From: a virus
Reading direction: 5' to 3' (one strand)
Length of the DNA stretch: 36,971 nucleotides
IMG/VR virus record: IMGVR_UViG_3300037337_000108
Location: 1-36,971 of that record
Part shown: piece by piece, positions 7,219 through 15,639 of the stretch
Numbering within the stretch: the first letter of the stretch is position 1
How the letters are laid out: the number at the start of each line of letters is the position of its first letter
Made by a program: the position numbers and the translations under genes
Notes under the pieces: generated by a model
What the model was told of the DNA's origin: nothing
Database searches by the model: none
The model's input: only the letters and a program-made list of their open reading frames with translations

Positions 7219-7549
7219 AAACCGAATCTATTTTTAAAGGCTTGTTTTTGGAAAATTCCAAAGATTTTACTTTCAATCCGTCGCGTTGCAAATGTTCCCG
7301 GATGCGCGACCTGAAACGCAAATAATCATCGTCCAATGTCAGTTCTGCAATCGCAACGCCTAATGTTGGCACATGCTTAAATTCGCCAGGATTCGCAATC
7401 AAAATCATTGCTTGTGTTTGGTTTTTGATTTCGCCAATTATTAATCCTTGCTCAATCTTTCCATCGGCATTGCGAAAGACTTCAATCTTCAAATCGATCT
7501 CTTCAGTTCCTGTGTTTCCATCCGTCAATTGGATTCCTCTATTTTTCAT
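7211..7549 (-). CDS. gp25-like baseplate wedge protein (Mu gp46/W position)
   Basis: 112 aa of the gp25/W family. It shows the family pattern of an acidic N-terminus, IEQGLIIGEIKNQTQAMILI, then GEFKHVPTLGVAI and the helical FRSRIREHLQRDGLKVKSLE. Family members form the inner ring of the contractile-tail baseplate. The gene sits one base from the spike gene. Confidence 0.75.
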   Translation of the reverse strand: MKNRGIQLTDGNTGTEEIDLKIEVFRNADGKIEQGLIIGEIKNQTQAMILIANPGEFKHVPTLGVAIAELTLDDDYLRFRSRIREHLQRDGLKVKSLEFSKNKPLKIDSVYE

Positions 7550-8056
7550 TTAATCGGTATTTAAAATAAGATTAAACATCAATTTTACATTATTTAAAGC
7601 CGTAATAGTCGAAGGAGCGATCGAGCCAGGACCCGCAGGAGTGATCAGAACCGCCGCACTTATTGCATCAATAAAACTATTGATCAAACTGCCGACATTG
7701 GCTTGAGAGTTTTTAATCGTAACCTTCTTGGTAACACCATCAACAATGAATTCAAAATCAGCATTTTTATAAGTCAGTGTGTCAATTTCATTAACCTTCA
7801 CGACCATCAGCGAACTTAACGTTCCCGTTTGACTCATCACTATTACTTCACTTCCTACTTTCGGTTTAATAATTAAACCATCTTCGCTTTCGCCAATGGT
7901 TGCCGTCAACCGAACATCCGACAGCTCCAATTCGTCTAAAAGTTTAATGGTACATGTTGACCCTTCCACAGAAACTACAGTTGCTGTCAATGGTAAGTTT
8001 GGGGTAATGCCCAAAACACTCATTAATGACTTCTTTATTTCTGCTGCTGTGTCCAT
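7550..8056 (-). CDS. Baseplate spike / gpV-like puncturing protein
   Basis: 168 aa. Residues about 20-110 form an OB-fold-like beta domain (ATVVSVEGSTCTIKLLDELE; KPKVGSEVIVMSQTGTLSSL), as in Mu gp45 and P2 gpV spikes. The C-terminal part (FEFIVDGVTKKVTIKNSQAN) suits a short beta-helix. It shares one base with the hub gene. No HxH iron site is seen at the tip. Confidence 0.65.
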   Translation of the reverse strand: MDTAAEIKKSLMSVLGITPNLPLTATVVSVEGSTCTIKLLDELELSDVRLTATIGESEDGLIIKPKVGSEVIVMSQTGTLSSLMVVKVNEIDTLTYKNADFEFIVDGVTKKVTIKNSQANVGSLINSFIDAISAAVLITPAGPGSIAPSTITALNNVKLMFNLILNTD

Positions 8057-9027
8057 TATAAACTTACTTTTATACCAATTTTTACTGTCCTTTTTCCTCC
8101 CGATGCACTATATTCAGTTGTCACACCAATCACATAATACCTTCCCGTTTTGTCGGGATAATCTTCATCTATAATCTTTGCCGAATAAGTGGGCTTCACA
8201 ACTGGAATAAGCCAGCCTGTCAAACTTCCTTCATAACCATCGGCGCTTCGTCTTATTAATTCGGCATCCGCTATTTTTTGTAAATCGCCTGTTGCGACTG
8301 AACCAACTCGTAATTTAACCACATCGCCTCCCGTGTTTCCTGCAGTAAAATTTTGAATTTTACCTTTTGAATCCGTACTTTCCACAACCACTTCAACCCT
8401 TCTGTCAATTTTCTTTCGATATTCCAATGCCGAGCTCTCGACATTTTCTTGCATCGAATACGTTACTTCGCCTCCTTTTTCTAAATAAGGCGGATGAATG
8501 TGCAATTCCTTTTTATCCGTGTTGAAATAAATGTTAGCTTTTGTTTCTTCAGCTAATTTTTTCAACACATCATAAGCCGTGGCTTGATGAATGACAAACT
8601 TTTCATAGCTAATGTCATAATCGCAAATCACTTTAAAGCCAGGATTAATTTGGCTAACCAAACTTTGAGCGATTTCTTTCATCGTCACCACTTTCATTTC
8701 CTGATTTTTTACGCCTACGCGAAAAAGAAACAAGGCATCTTCACACTTAATTGTCAATGAACTATTATTGGTCAGCACTTCTTGAACATAGCCCACGAAT
8801 TCCGTTACCAATGTTTTGTCATAGCCTAATTTTATCTTTACTTCCGAACCACGTTTGACCTGATCGCCAATGTTCAACACCTGATTCATCACTGCTTCAG
8901 GGAGCACGATTTCTGCCGTGTCTGCCAATGTATCGACTGATTCTTCAATCTTCAACGAATCCACAACTTGCAAGCTGTATATTTCGCCTTCGGTTTTGAA
9001 CCGTATGTCCCAAATCATGTTGAACAT
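8056..9027 (-). CDS. Baseplate hub, late-control D / Mu gp44 type
   Basis: 323 aa with the phage GpD/gp27-like hub pattern: an N-terminal ADTAEIVLP and DQVKRGSEVKIKLGYDKTLV barrel, then FKVICDYDISYEKFVIHQAT, AYDVLKKLAEETKANIYF and TDKKELHIHPP. Hub trimers connect the tube to the spike, and the next gene is a spike candidate. ATG at 9018 is an alternative start three codons in. Confidence 0.8.
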   Translation of the reverse strand: MFNMIWDIRFKTEGEIYSLQVVDSLKIEESVDTLADTAEIVLPEAVMNQVLNIGDQVKRGSEVKIKLGYDKTLVTEFVGYVQEVLTNNSSLTIKCEDALFLFRVGVKNQEMKVVTMKEIAQSLVSQINPGFKVICDYDISYEKFVIHQATAYDVLKKLAEETKANIYFNTDKKELHIHPPYLEKGGEVTYSMQENVESSALEYRKKIDRRVEVVVESTDSKGKIQNFTAGNTGGDVVKLRVGSVATGDLQKIADAELIRRSADGYEGSLTGWLIPVVKPTYSAKIIDEDYPDKTGRYYVIGVTTEYSASGGKRTVKIGIKVSL

Positions 9028-9038
9028 GGCGTTTTATT

Positions 9039-9701
9039 TTAAAATTCGTTTTCTCTAACCAATAGGCTGTAAGACGAATCACTTGTTAATTTCAAATCGT
9101 AAGCTTGTACATTTTCGCCTTTTGTAAAGGGAAAGTTATAATCTTCTACAACCACTTTTGTAATTCCAGCAACCTCCAAAGGATAGCAGTAAATAAAAAG
9201 TTCTTTGGCGAAAGTCAAATATTCAAACAAACGTTCCATATCTGTTTTTGGATAAGTATCTTCCGCAAGTCCAGTGGTAATTTTACCCATCAAAACGCCC
9301 GTTACACTTATATCAAAATCCTTTCTGCTCCATCGTTCTTTGACCGTTCCTATAAGTTTGTCGCCTTGCTTGGCCACATTTCTTTTAACAATATTATTAC
9401 CGCTGCCAAAAGTGATCATTGGCTCGTATGGAAACAACCATTTTACTCCACTTTCAGTAAAGCTAAACGACAAAGGAAAAAACTGCTGGTCTTCCGGAAC
9501 GGGAGCTTCAACCTCGTTAATCGTGAAATCATCGTTGTATTTTTGCTGTGCAATTTTGTCCTGGTCTCGAAGTGGCAAAAAAGGAATTCTAGGAATGTAC
9601 CTTTTAGACATTTCGTCCTGCACAACTTGTGTACGCTGCAAGATGCCGACTTTGTCAACACCCATCAAACTCGCAAAAACCAAATCTTTTTCTGTTAACA
9701 T
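9039..9701 (-). CDS. Tail protein between tape measure and hub (DUF6046-like)
   Basis: 220 aa. Residues 60-130 (PLSFSFTESGVKWLFPYEPM, ITFGSGNNIVKRNVAKQG and GTVKERWSRKDFDISVTG) resemble a Bacteroidota phage tail family I know as DUF6046; this match is from memory. Its place matches Mu gp43/N, a tail and circularisation protein. It likely contacts the distal tube and hub. A hairpin repeat lies just upstream of its start. Confidence 0.6.
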   Translation of the reverse strand: MLTEKDLVFASLMGVDKVGILQRTQVVQDEMSKRYIPRIPFLPLRDQDKIAQQKYNDDFTINEVEAPVPEDQQFFPLSFSFTESGVKWLFPYEPMITFGSGNNIVKRNVAKQGDKLIGTVKERWSRKDFDISVTGVLMGKITTGLAEDTYPKTDMERLFEYLTFAKELFIYCYPLEVAGITKVVVEDYNFPFTKGENVQAYDLKLTSDSSYSLLVRENEF

Positions 9702-9720
9702 TGTTTCATTTATTTTAGCT

Positions 9721-9750
9721 CCCTCCCCTTAGGGGAGGGTTGGGGTGGGG
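9721..9750. repeat. Palindromic, G-quadruplex-capable repeat, copy 1
   Basis: CCCTCCCCTTAGGGGAGGG is a perfect 8-bp stem hairpin, and the plus strand continues as TTGGGGTGGGG, giving GGGG-A-GGG-TT-GGGG-T-GGGG, a textbook four-run quadruplex. It fills the gap between the tape-measure stop and the next start. Related copies occur at 16583-16612, 29221-29251 and, degraded, 24397-24413. Such elements are widely dispersed in flavobacterial genomes. Confidence 0.8.
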
Positions 9751-9754
9751 CTTC

Positions 9755-11731
9755 CTATCCAGTCGCCGTTGACGCCATCGCCAACACTCTTAATAATTCG
9801 TCCGCCACTTCACTTCCTGCTTTATTTGCCGTTTCTCTAGTAGAAACACTCACGTCTTTCAGTCCGTTTAATTCTTTAATATTTATAGTGATATAGTTGT
9901 GTTTCGTGCCACCAGTCGCAACGGCTTCATTCGATTTTTTTGGGCCTTCAGCAACTTCCGCACCTCCAGAACCACTTCCAGCATTTGATACACCAGGAAC
10001 ACCTGGTTCTGCAATTCCTCCTTCAGTAATTGCCGTTCCGTCTTTTTTGAATTTAACCGAATCATAAGCCGCTTTAAATTCCATTGCAGCACCAATTGTT
10101 GTAGATGCTGCCTTTTTATAGCCGGCTTTAATTGATGCCTTTCGGTCTTCGACTTCCTGATTCAGCTGTGCTATTTCGGCATTGTTGGCTTTTTTTTCCC
10201 CAAGTCCCGACATATTTTTAAACTTAAGCCAAGCAATTTGAATCTTATTAATTCCAATCATAAAGCCATTTACCAGCATATTAAAGTTCGCATGTCCTGT
10301 TTCGACAAAAGCCTTAAATAATAATTTTGCTCCGTTCACCGTATGCTTCCACGCCTTACCCCAACCTTCTGTAGCATTAATTACATAGGCTAAAGCCGCA
10401 ATCAGTGCTATAACTGCCGCAATGACAATGTATATCGGGTTCAAAGCCATAACCACATTGAATGCGGCTTGAACTCCCGTCCAAACACTTGTGGCCATAC
10501 TTACAGCTCCAGTATAAAACGCTTGCAGTTTAGTAGCGTTTGTTAGGAATCCCAGGACCTGAAAAGCGCCTGAAAATATCGGAAGTAAATTGGCAAAATC
10601 CCTACTTACATCCCCAATTACCGAGGCGTAGCCAATGAAACCGTTTGTGCCATTAAAAAGCGATATTTTAAGATCATCCACCGCGGCTTTTAATTTTTTA
10701 TTCTTTTCCTCCTGCGACTTCATTACTGTTTCCGCTTGTTCAAAAGCGGTATTAGTTCCCTGAACCGCAGTAGTCAATCGCCCCATTTCATCCGTATTCG
10801 AAATCAAGGCAATTGCAGCTGCGTTATTTTCTTTACCAAATAACTTTGTGATGAGTGCCTGGTCGTTCATTATATTTTTAAGTGGCGAAAGTCGGTCTTG
10901 CAATGATTTGCTTTGATCCGTTAAATCAGCAATATTAACACCCGCACCTTGCAATTCCTTTTGAACATCCTTTGGTAAAAATCGACCTTGCGAAAGTGTT
11001 GCTAAAACATTTCGCAAAGCCACACCGCCTTCCGCGCCTTTCTTTCCGTTTTTGTCCAAAACTTGAATAGCGGCATTGGTTTCTGCAAAACTGACGTTTG
11101 CCGTTTTTGCCGAAAGTCCCGCCTGTTCTAATGCTTGTTTGATTTGTGGAAGTTCTGCCGATCCTTCTTTGGCAGCGGCCGACATCACGTTCATCATTCG
11201 CGCCATTTCTGCCGATGCTGCCGTTGGATCAGCCAACGAAACTTGGTACTGGTTCATTGCTGTTGTCAGTACCTCGGTTGCAGCCAAAGTGTCGCCACCC
11301 ATCGTTTTAGATAATATTGCCACCGAATTTCCCATTGCCTGTAAGGCTTTAGGTTGTTTAGCAATTTCAGGCGTTAATTGTGAAAGGATGAGTTTGTAAG
11401 CTTCCACACCTTGAGCGGCAGAACCGCCAAACGTCTTGGCATTCGCTCTGGCATACCCTTCAATTTCTTTTAGCTTTTCGCCAGTGGCACCCGTAATTGC
11501 CGAGAGGTCGGATAAACTGGTACCCAATGCGAGACCAGGACCATTCATTGCCGTCAATCCATCCGCTGCCGAATTGATATTCTGTATTAAATTATTCAAT
11601 CGAATGCCGTCCAACTGCCTTTGAATTCGACCAATACCCGTTTGAAAGCTTGATTGGAACGTATTAAAAGAACTATTGACTCTGTCAAAGTTGCTATTAA
11701 TCTGAATCATGTAACTTAAGGTATTGCTCAT
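9755..11731 (-). CDS. Tape measure protein, TP901 type
   Basis: 658 aa. Residues about 70-290 form the TP901 core: LGTSLSDLSAITGATGEKLK, KTFGGSAAQGVEAYKLILSQ and LATEVLTTAMNQYQ-like segments. Hydrophobic stretches follow near residues 380-460 (VVMALNPIYIVIAAVIALIA), and the C-terminus is Gly/Ala rich. Tape measures set tail length and enter the host envelope. The length predicts a fairly short tail. The start overlaps (ATGA) the -1 extension of the tail chaperone. Confidence 0.9.
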   Translation of the reverse strand: MSNTLSYMIQINSNFDRVNSSFNTFQSSFQTGIGRIQRQLDGIRLNNLIQNINSAADGLTAMNGPGLALGTSLSDLSAITGATGEKLKEIEGYARANAKTFGGSAAQGVEAYKLILSQLTPEIAKQPKALQAMGNSVAILSKTMGGDTLAATEVLTTAMNQYQVSLADPTAASAEMARMMNVMSAAAKEGSAELPQIKQALEQAGLSAKTANVSFAETNAAIQVLDKNGKKGAEGGVALRNVLATLSQGRFLPKDVQKELQGAGVNIADLTDQSKSLQDRLSPLKNIMNDQALITKLFGKENNAAAIALISNTDEMGRLTTAVQGTNTAFEQAETVMKSQEEKNKKLKAAVDDLKISLFNGTNGFIGYASVIGDVSRDFANLLPIFSGAFQVLGFLTNATKLQAFYTGAVSMATSVWTGVQAAFNVVMALNPIYIVIAAVIALIAALAYVINATEGWGKAWKHTVNGAKLLFKAFVETGHANFNMLVNGFMIGINKIQIAWLKFKNMSGLGEKKANNAEIAQLNQEVEDRKASIKAGYKKAASTTIGAAMEFKAAYDSVKFKKDGTAITEGGIAEPGVPGVSNAGSGSGGAEVAEGPKKSNEAVATGGTKHNYITINIKELNGLKDVSVSTRETANKAGSEVADELLRVLAMASTATG

Positions 11732-11919
11732 TTTGCAGCGTTTTCTTTTACTCGAATGTATTCTAACTCTTTATAACGTTGTGCCCAAACTTCGTCTGAC
11801 AAGTCATCAGGATTGGCTATGTGTAAGTAATAGCGCAATTGGGCATTATGGATGCGCAACCAGTCGTTGGCATCGACAGCTGATGACTCTAGTACTTTAC
11901 CAGCTCCGCTTTCTTGAAT
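11728..11919 (-). CDS. Frameshift extension of the tail assembly chaperone
   Basis: The -1 frame relative to the chaperone gene is open for 63 codons. It reads through WLRIHNAQLRYYLHIANP and DDLSDEVWAQRYKELEYIRV and stops exactly on the tape-measure start. The text is protein-like, yet the frame has no ATG, GTG or well-placed start. In many tailed phages a chaperone is made with and without such an extension by -1 slippage before the tape measure (lambda G/GT, Mu gp41/42 region). The shift must occur within 11892-11919, the overlap of the two frames. Confidence 0.6.
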   Translation of the reverse strand: MQESGAGKVLESSAVDANDWLRIHNAQLRYYLHIANPDDLSDEVWAQRYKELEYIRVKENAAK

Positions 11920-12218
11920 TCAATCACTTCGCCCAATCGGGAAGAAGCTGCAAGAAAAAGGCTGTCGTCTGTTTTTATTTCGTCGTCGCCACCAAGCCAA
12001 CAATTTTTTAAGATAATTTCGTTGAACTTCATCGGGTCAGAACCTTGAGTGGATGCAAAACTCAACGTCTTGCGGTCTGGCTTTTTTAGATAGCAAATTT
12101 TGTCTTCAATAATAATGGCAAAGAATTCGCCATGTGCGGCTTTCCATGCTGCAATTTGTTCCGGTGTTGCAATATTTGCTGAAACTTTTTGGTCTGTGTT
12201 TTCGTTTGTTGTGTTCAT
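11889..12218 (-). CDS. Tail assembly chaperone
   Basis: 109 aa starting MNTTNENTDQKVSANIATPE. Its place, between tube and tape measure, is that of the P2 E or Mu gp41 chaperone. The Gln/Ala-rich AAWKAAHGEFFAIIIEDKIC and the C-terminal KKAELVKY fit a small helical and beta cytoplasmic protein. The end of the gene overlaps an open -1 frame of 63 codons, supporting the chaperone call. It is separated from the tube gene by a 13-bp hairpin. Confidence 0.65.
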   Translation of the reverse strand: MNTTNENTDQKVSANIATPEQIAAWKAAHGEFFAIIIEDKICYLKKPDRKTLSFASTQGSDPMKFNEIILKNCWLGGDDEIKTDDSLFLAASSRLGEVIEFKKAELVKY

Positions 12219-12234
12219 TGTTTTTTGCTATTAA

Positions 12235-12263
12235 AATAATCCCGAGTGGTACTCGGGATTATT
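12235..12263 (-). terminator. 13-bp hairpin between tube and chaperone genes
   Basis: AATAATCCCGAGT, loop GGT, ACTCGGGATTATT: a perfect 13-bp stem followed on the minus strand by TTAATAGC. It probably acts as a partial terminator or RNA stabiliser that keeps tube mRNA abundant and the chaperone lower, matching copy-number needs. Confidence 0.7.
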
Positions 12264-12270
12264 AGATTTA

Positions 12271-12684
12271 TTACTTATTATCGTTCTTCATACCCAATGC
12301 CAGAAAGGGTAAAGTCACTGGCATAAACTTATCACCTTGTTTGGCCGCTTCTTCGGATTCTGTGAAACTCACACCTGTGATTTTCTTAAACCGCATCACG
12401 TCTCCTGTGCTTGGGTTGCCGTAGGAAACAATCATGTCGACCCGTAAGTCTAAAATGTTGCCACCGGCTGCATCTTCCAATGCATCGTAGCCAGACTTTA
12501 AAAGTTCGATTTCACCTTCATAAGAATCGTTACCCGATTGCATCGCAAACGGCTGACGTCCTTTCGCGTAAATAGGTTCTTTCTCTCTTTTTTTCTTGAC
12601 TTTTACAGCCCGAATTGTTAAGAGATCAGTTCCTCCTAAAACGACTGTAATGTCAGCCCACTCGTATTCTCTACTATTAAACAT
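12271..12684 (-). CDS. Tail tube protein
   Basis: 137 aa starting MFNSREYEWADITVVLGGTD. It has the compact beta pattern of myophage tubes: VKVKKKREKEPIYAKGRQPF and NSYEGEIELLKSGYDALEDA, then VIVSYGNPSTG-like and KKITGVSFTE. It follows the sheath gene by 3 nt, as M follows L in Mu, and precedes the chaperone and tape measure. Confidence 0.85.
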   Translation of the reverse strand: MFNSREYEWADITVVLGGTDLLTIRAVKVKKKREKEPIYAKGRQPFAMQSGNDSYEGEIELLKSGYDALEDAAGGNILDLRVDMIVSYGNPSTGDVMRFKKITGVSFTESEEAAKQGDKFMPVTLPFLALGMKNDNK

Positions 12685-12687
12685 AAG

Positions 12688-13881
12688 TTATGCGTTTAGG
12701 TTAAAGCCAATTGTAAATTCTAAGAATCTACCGTAGCCTTTTGGTTTTACACTTATTCTTCCCTGAATGATTCCCGTTGTAGCTACATTATTTGTAGTGT
12801 CCACTAATGCCAGAACTCCTGTGTCGTTCTGTTTTGTAACATCAATAGAGAGCTCGTTGTTTGCGCTCATTTCCTGTGCAATGACCCGCTCAATTTCCGC
12901 TTCGATTGTTCTTGCGTCAATTGGTGAAAGTTTTCCGCCGTCCAGCAAATTGAAGTCGTCCAAAATGTAATTGGTCAACGTTCCATTGGCCAAAACAAAA
13001 GCTTTGTCAATCACACGACGTCTTGTCAAGAAATGATAATCGTCTTCTACCGTACAAGCCAAATGATCGTCTACAAAATAGTAGCCTGATTTACCCACAT
13101 GCGTGGTCAAAGTGATGAATCCTTTGTCGTACAAAGCATTGATATTAACTTGTTCCACTGGTGTGTTGACGATGAAGAATTCAAGCGGTTTCAATGCGCC
13201 ATCTTTTACACGTCCAACATTTACATGCACTTGGTTCTTGGCAATTCGACCTCCTAGAACTCCAACTGCAGCACCTTTAGAAGCTGCCGCACCCGAACGC
13301 TTTTCTGTGTCGCCAATTAAGACAGCCACACGGTTGTTTGTTGCCAAACCAAATCCAACTAAGTCGGCAGCGATGCCAGCATAATTGTACGCTTCCAAAA
13401 CAAACACCACTGGGTGGATTTTGTTTACCGTATAATCGACGGCAATGGCTTGAGCCGCTGCAATAGTTGCAGGAAAGCCCGTGCGAAGTCCAGCCGTAAC
13501 CAGAACTTCCGCAACGCTTGGCGCGTATTTTACCAGTACAAAACGAATTCGACGGTTAGAAGCCGTGAGCAAAATTTCACTAGCTTCAACTAAATCGTCC
13601 ATTGTTTCGGTTTTGGCAATACCATAAATCCACAGCTCGGTTCCGTCTCCCGCTTCGGCATAAAACTCTTTGATGGTTTTATGCAGTTCATAGTTCGGAA
13701 TTCCGCCGATAATGCCCAAGTCTTCCGCTTCTTTCAGGCTAAAGACTGTATAAACAGTTTCTAAAGCAAAAGTTCCGTTAGCGGTGGCACTTGCTACAAT
13801 TCCGCAAACCCCGTCGGGATTTGTGGCGACAACGCCGAGGTTGCCGTTTTCAAATGCGATACTTACATTAGGTTTTCCCAT
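12688..13881 (-). CDS. Tail sheath protein
   Basis: 397 aa, contractile sheath. It starts MGKPNVSIAFENGNLGVVAT, contains FPATIAAAQAIAVDYTVNKI and the long EAEIERVIAQEMSANNELSI segment, and ends with a beta strand typical of sheath linkers (RFLEFTIGFNLNA). It is shorter than Mu L (about 495 aa), in line with the compact sheaths of Bacteroidota phages. Its presence identifies the particle as a myovirus. Confidence 0.85.
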   Translation of the reverse strand: MGKPNVSIAFENGNLGVVATNPDGVCGIVASATANGTFALETVYTVFSLKEAEDLGIIGGIPNYELHKTIKEFYAEAGDGTELWIYGIAKTETMDDLVEASEILLTASNRRIRFVLVKYAPSVAEVLVTAGLRTGFPATIAAAQAIAVDYTVNKIHPVVFVLEAYNYAGIAADLVGFGLATNNRVAVLIGDTEKRSGAAASKGAAVGVLGGRIAKNQVHVNVGRVKDGALKPLEFFIVNTPVEQVNINALYDKGFITLTTHVGKSGYYFVDDHLACTVEDDYHFLTRRRVIDKAFVLANGTLTNYILDDFNLLDGGKLSPIDARTIEAEIERVIAQEMSANNELSIDVTKQNDTGVLALVDTTNNVATTGIIQGRISVKPKGYGRFLEFTIGFNLNA

Positions 13882-13886
13882 TGTTA

Positions 13887-14294
13887 TTATTGAGTTTGTA
13901 CCGCTGCTTTAGCTGCTGCTAAAATCGGGTAGATTACATCTTTCTTTTTAGATTCAGACACTAGGCCTAAATCGCCAAACAGTTTTACAGCCGAATTATA
14001 ATCGGTTGTTTCCGCATCAAAAGCCATCAAAGCTTCATTTACCAGGACTGCCTTTTCATCTGCTTCTTTTTTAGCTTTTTCAGCCAATTCAAACGCTGCC
14101 ATTTCTTCTTCTTCAGAAGTCAATACCTCTTCGTCAACGACGTTAAGTTCGATTTCGTTATAAACAGCCTCAACCGTTTTGTCCTCCAAGGTTTTTGCGT
14201 GATTTTTCGCATCATTTTCTTGGTAAAAAGCTTGATCGTCACTAGTAACGAATGCCTTTTTTAATTGTGTGTTCTCTTCAAAAACTTTGTGCAT
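13887..14294 (-). CDS. Acidic helical protein of unknown function
   Basis: 135 aa. It starts MHKVFEENTQLKKAFVTSDD, has QAFYQENDAKNHAKTLEDK, and then an acidic helical middle (VLTSEEEEMAAFELAEKAKK). It lies between lysis genes and sheath, near the place of Mu gp35-38. Similar Ala/Glu-rich small proteins occur in Bacteroidota prophages; the function is not known to me. Possibly a virion or assembly cofactor. Confidence 0.6.
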   Translation of the reverse strand: MHKVFEENTQLKKAFVTSDDQAFYQENDAKNHAKTLEDKTVEAVYNEIELNVVDEEVLTSEEEEMAAFELAEKAKKEADEKAVLVNEALMAFDAETTDYNSAVKLFGDLGLVSESKKKDVIYPILAAAKAAVQTQ

Positions 14295-14298
14295 GATT

Positions 14299-14772
14299 TT
14301 AAAATTTAGATTTTATATAATGCCATCCTGCTAAAAGGAGCAAAAGAATGGCGAATATTCTGAATAAATAGATTTGTTGTTTTTGCCAAAATGTGAGCTC
14401 GTTTACCTTTTCAATCACTGTATTGGTCTGGACAACGATTTCGTGTGTACTTTTATATTGAGCCAATAACTCTTGTGCCCTGGATTCACAATCAATAAGC
14501 AACTGGTTGTTTTCAAGCCAAACCCTCGGGCTTTTTAAACTACGCCCTGATTCGGCTGAGACAACCTGTTTGATTACAACCTTACCGTTTTGGCACTCTA
14601 AAAGAGCATTGTAGTAAGAGCTGTCTTTTTCAATTTTGAAAATGGTATCACGAATGGTTTCCGTGATGGTAGTCGTTTTATTTTCGGTCACGATAGGTGG
14701 CTTCGAGCTTCCGCAAGAAGCCAGTACCGCGAACAAAACAAAACAACACAATCCTTTCAGTAAATTTTTCAT
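14299..14772 (-). CDS. Unimolecular spanin-like lipoprotein
   Basis: 157 aa. A signal peptide ends in the lipobox LASC (MKNLLKGLCCFVLFAVLASC), giving a lipidated N-terminus. The middle is polar and beta/helical, and the C-terminus has a transmembrane segment (LFRIFAILLLLLAGWHYIKS). Outer-membrane lipid at one end and inner-membrane anchor at the other is the diagnostic layout of a u-spanin (T1 gp11 type), which fuses the two membranes in the last step of lysis. It overlaps the amidase gene by 4 nt. Confidence 0.75.
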   Translation of the reverse strand: MKNLLKGLCCFVLFAVLASCGSSKPPIVTENKTTTITETIRDTIFKIEKDSSYYNALLECQNGKVVIKQVVSAESGRSLKSPRVWLENNQLLIDCESRAQELLAQYKSTHEIVVQTNTVIEKVNELTFWQKQQIYLFRIFAILLLLLAGWHYIKSKF

Positions 14773-15236
14773 GAGTATTCTTTTTTTGCGTCAAACGAAG
14801 GACATTCTTTTATCCGCTCCCAACTTTCGATAATGCCGTTTTTGTTTACGTCAGGCGAAAAGTCGCGGTGTCCTTGTGTGATAATTTTATTAGTGTTTCC
14901 GTTTTGTTTTAACCACGCTTTTGCTTCGGCAATGCAGTGATCTAATGCGCATTTTTGCTCAAGCGTTCGCGTGTCTTTGGCAATCCATTTGTTGCCTTTT
15001 TTTTCAACACCGCCAATATATGCGATGTTAATTATTTGATTATTGAATCCAAGAACTCCGTTAGAAGTTTTGCTGAAATCAAGTAACTCGTGAACGGTTC
15101 CGTCCACTTCAATCAGCTTATGGTAACCAGGTGACTTCCATCCTAATGTTTTCCAAAACGCTTCAATTGATTGGCGGTTTCCAAAACCTGCCGAACAATG
15201 AATCGCGATGTGTGTTATCCCTTTTGGCGTTCTCAT
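14769..15236 (-). CDS. N-acetylmuramoyl-L-alanine amidase endolysin
   Basis: 155 aa, amidase_2/T7-lysozyme type. Zinc ligands are visible: His in AIHCSAG near the start, His in ITQGHRDFSPDVN, and Cys in KECPSFD at the end. GYHKLIEVDGTVHELLDF is the family's substrate strand. It lacks a signal peptide, so it would need a holin. It is flanked by a TM/coiled-coil protein and the u-spanin, forming a lysis cassette. Confidence 0.9.
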   Translation of the reverse strand: MRTPKGITHIAIHCSAGFGNRQSIEAFWKTLGWKSPGYHKLIEVDGTVHELLDFSKTSNGVLGFNNQIINIAYIGGVEKKGNKWIAKDTRTLEQKCALDHCIAEAKAWLKQNGNTNKIITQGHRDFSPDVNKNGIIESWERIKECPSFDAKKEYS

Positions 15237-15571
15237 GTCTTTCCGTTGAGCTGTTTGTATTTTCGCAATTCCGACGTCATCGATTCAATTTCCTCAATCA
15301 ATAATTCAATCTTATCATCCCGATCTTTAATCCTTTTATCGCGGTGTTCAATGGCAGTAATGGCATCTTCCAACCGTTTACTCATGTCGTCGAGCAAATC
15401 TTTGTAAAAATTGGCACTTTTTATTTCGTTGTCAATTTCTCGACTTCGAGCCTCGGCGGTATCAATTTGTTTTTGAGTTCGTGGCTTGATCCAGTCCCAA
15501 AGTTTCGTCCCGGCAACGCCGATAAAGGCAAATAATGACGGATAAAGTACAGTCGTTAAAAATTCGTTCAT
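15233..15571 (-). CDS. Membrane-anchored coiled-coil lysis protein (holin or i-spanin-like)
   Basis: 112 aa. One N-terminal transmembrane segment (LYPSLFAFIGVAGTKLWDWI) is followed by a long charged coiled coil (KSANFYKDLLDDMSKRLEDA, AITAIEHRDKRIKDRDDKIE, LLIEEIESMTSELRKYKQLN). The topology matches an Rz-type inner-membrane spanin, but a u-spanin candidate already exists, so a single-span holin is equally possible. It overlaps the endolysin start by 4 nt. Confidence 0.6.
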   Translation of the reverse strand: MNEFLTTVLYPSLFAFIGVAGTKLWDWIKPRTQKQIDTAEARSREIDNEIKSANFYKDLLDDMSKRLEDAITAIEHRDKRIKDRDDKIELLIEEIESMTSELRKYKQLNGKT

Positions 15572-15582
15572 CGTTGAGAGGT

Positions 15583-15616
15583 AAAAAAAAAGCTACTACT
15601 CAACGCAGTAGCTTTT
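15583..15616 (-). terminator. Terminator after the major capsid gene
   Basis: On the minus strand AAAAGCTACT, loop, AGTAGCTTTT followed by a run of T. This is a strong intrinsic terminator between the capsid stop and the lysis cassette. It should favour high capsid mRNA and limit read-through into lysis genes. Confidence 0.8.
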
Positions 15617-15639
15617 GTTTATAAATCTAGTTTTTGAGT

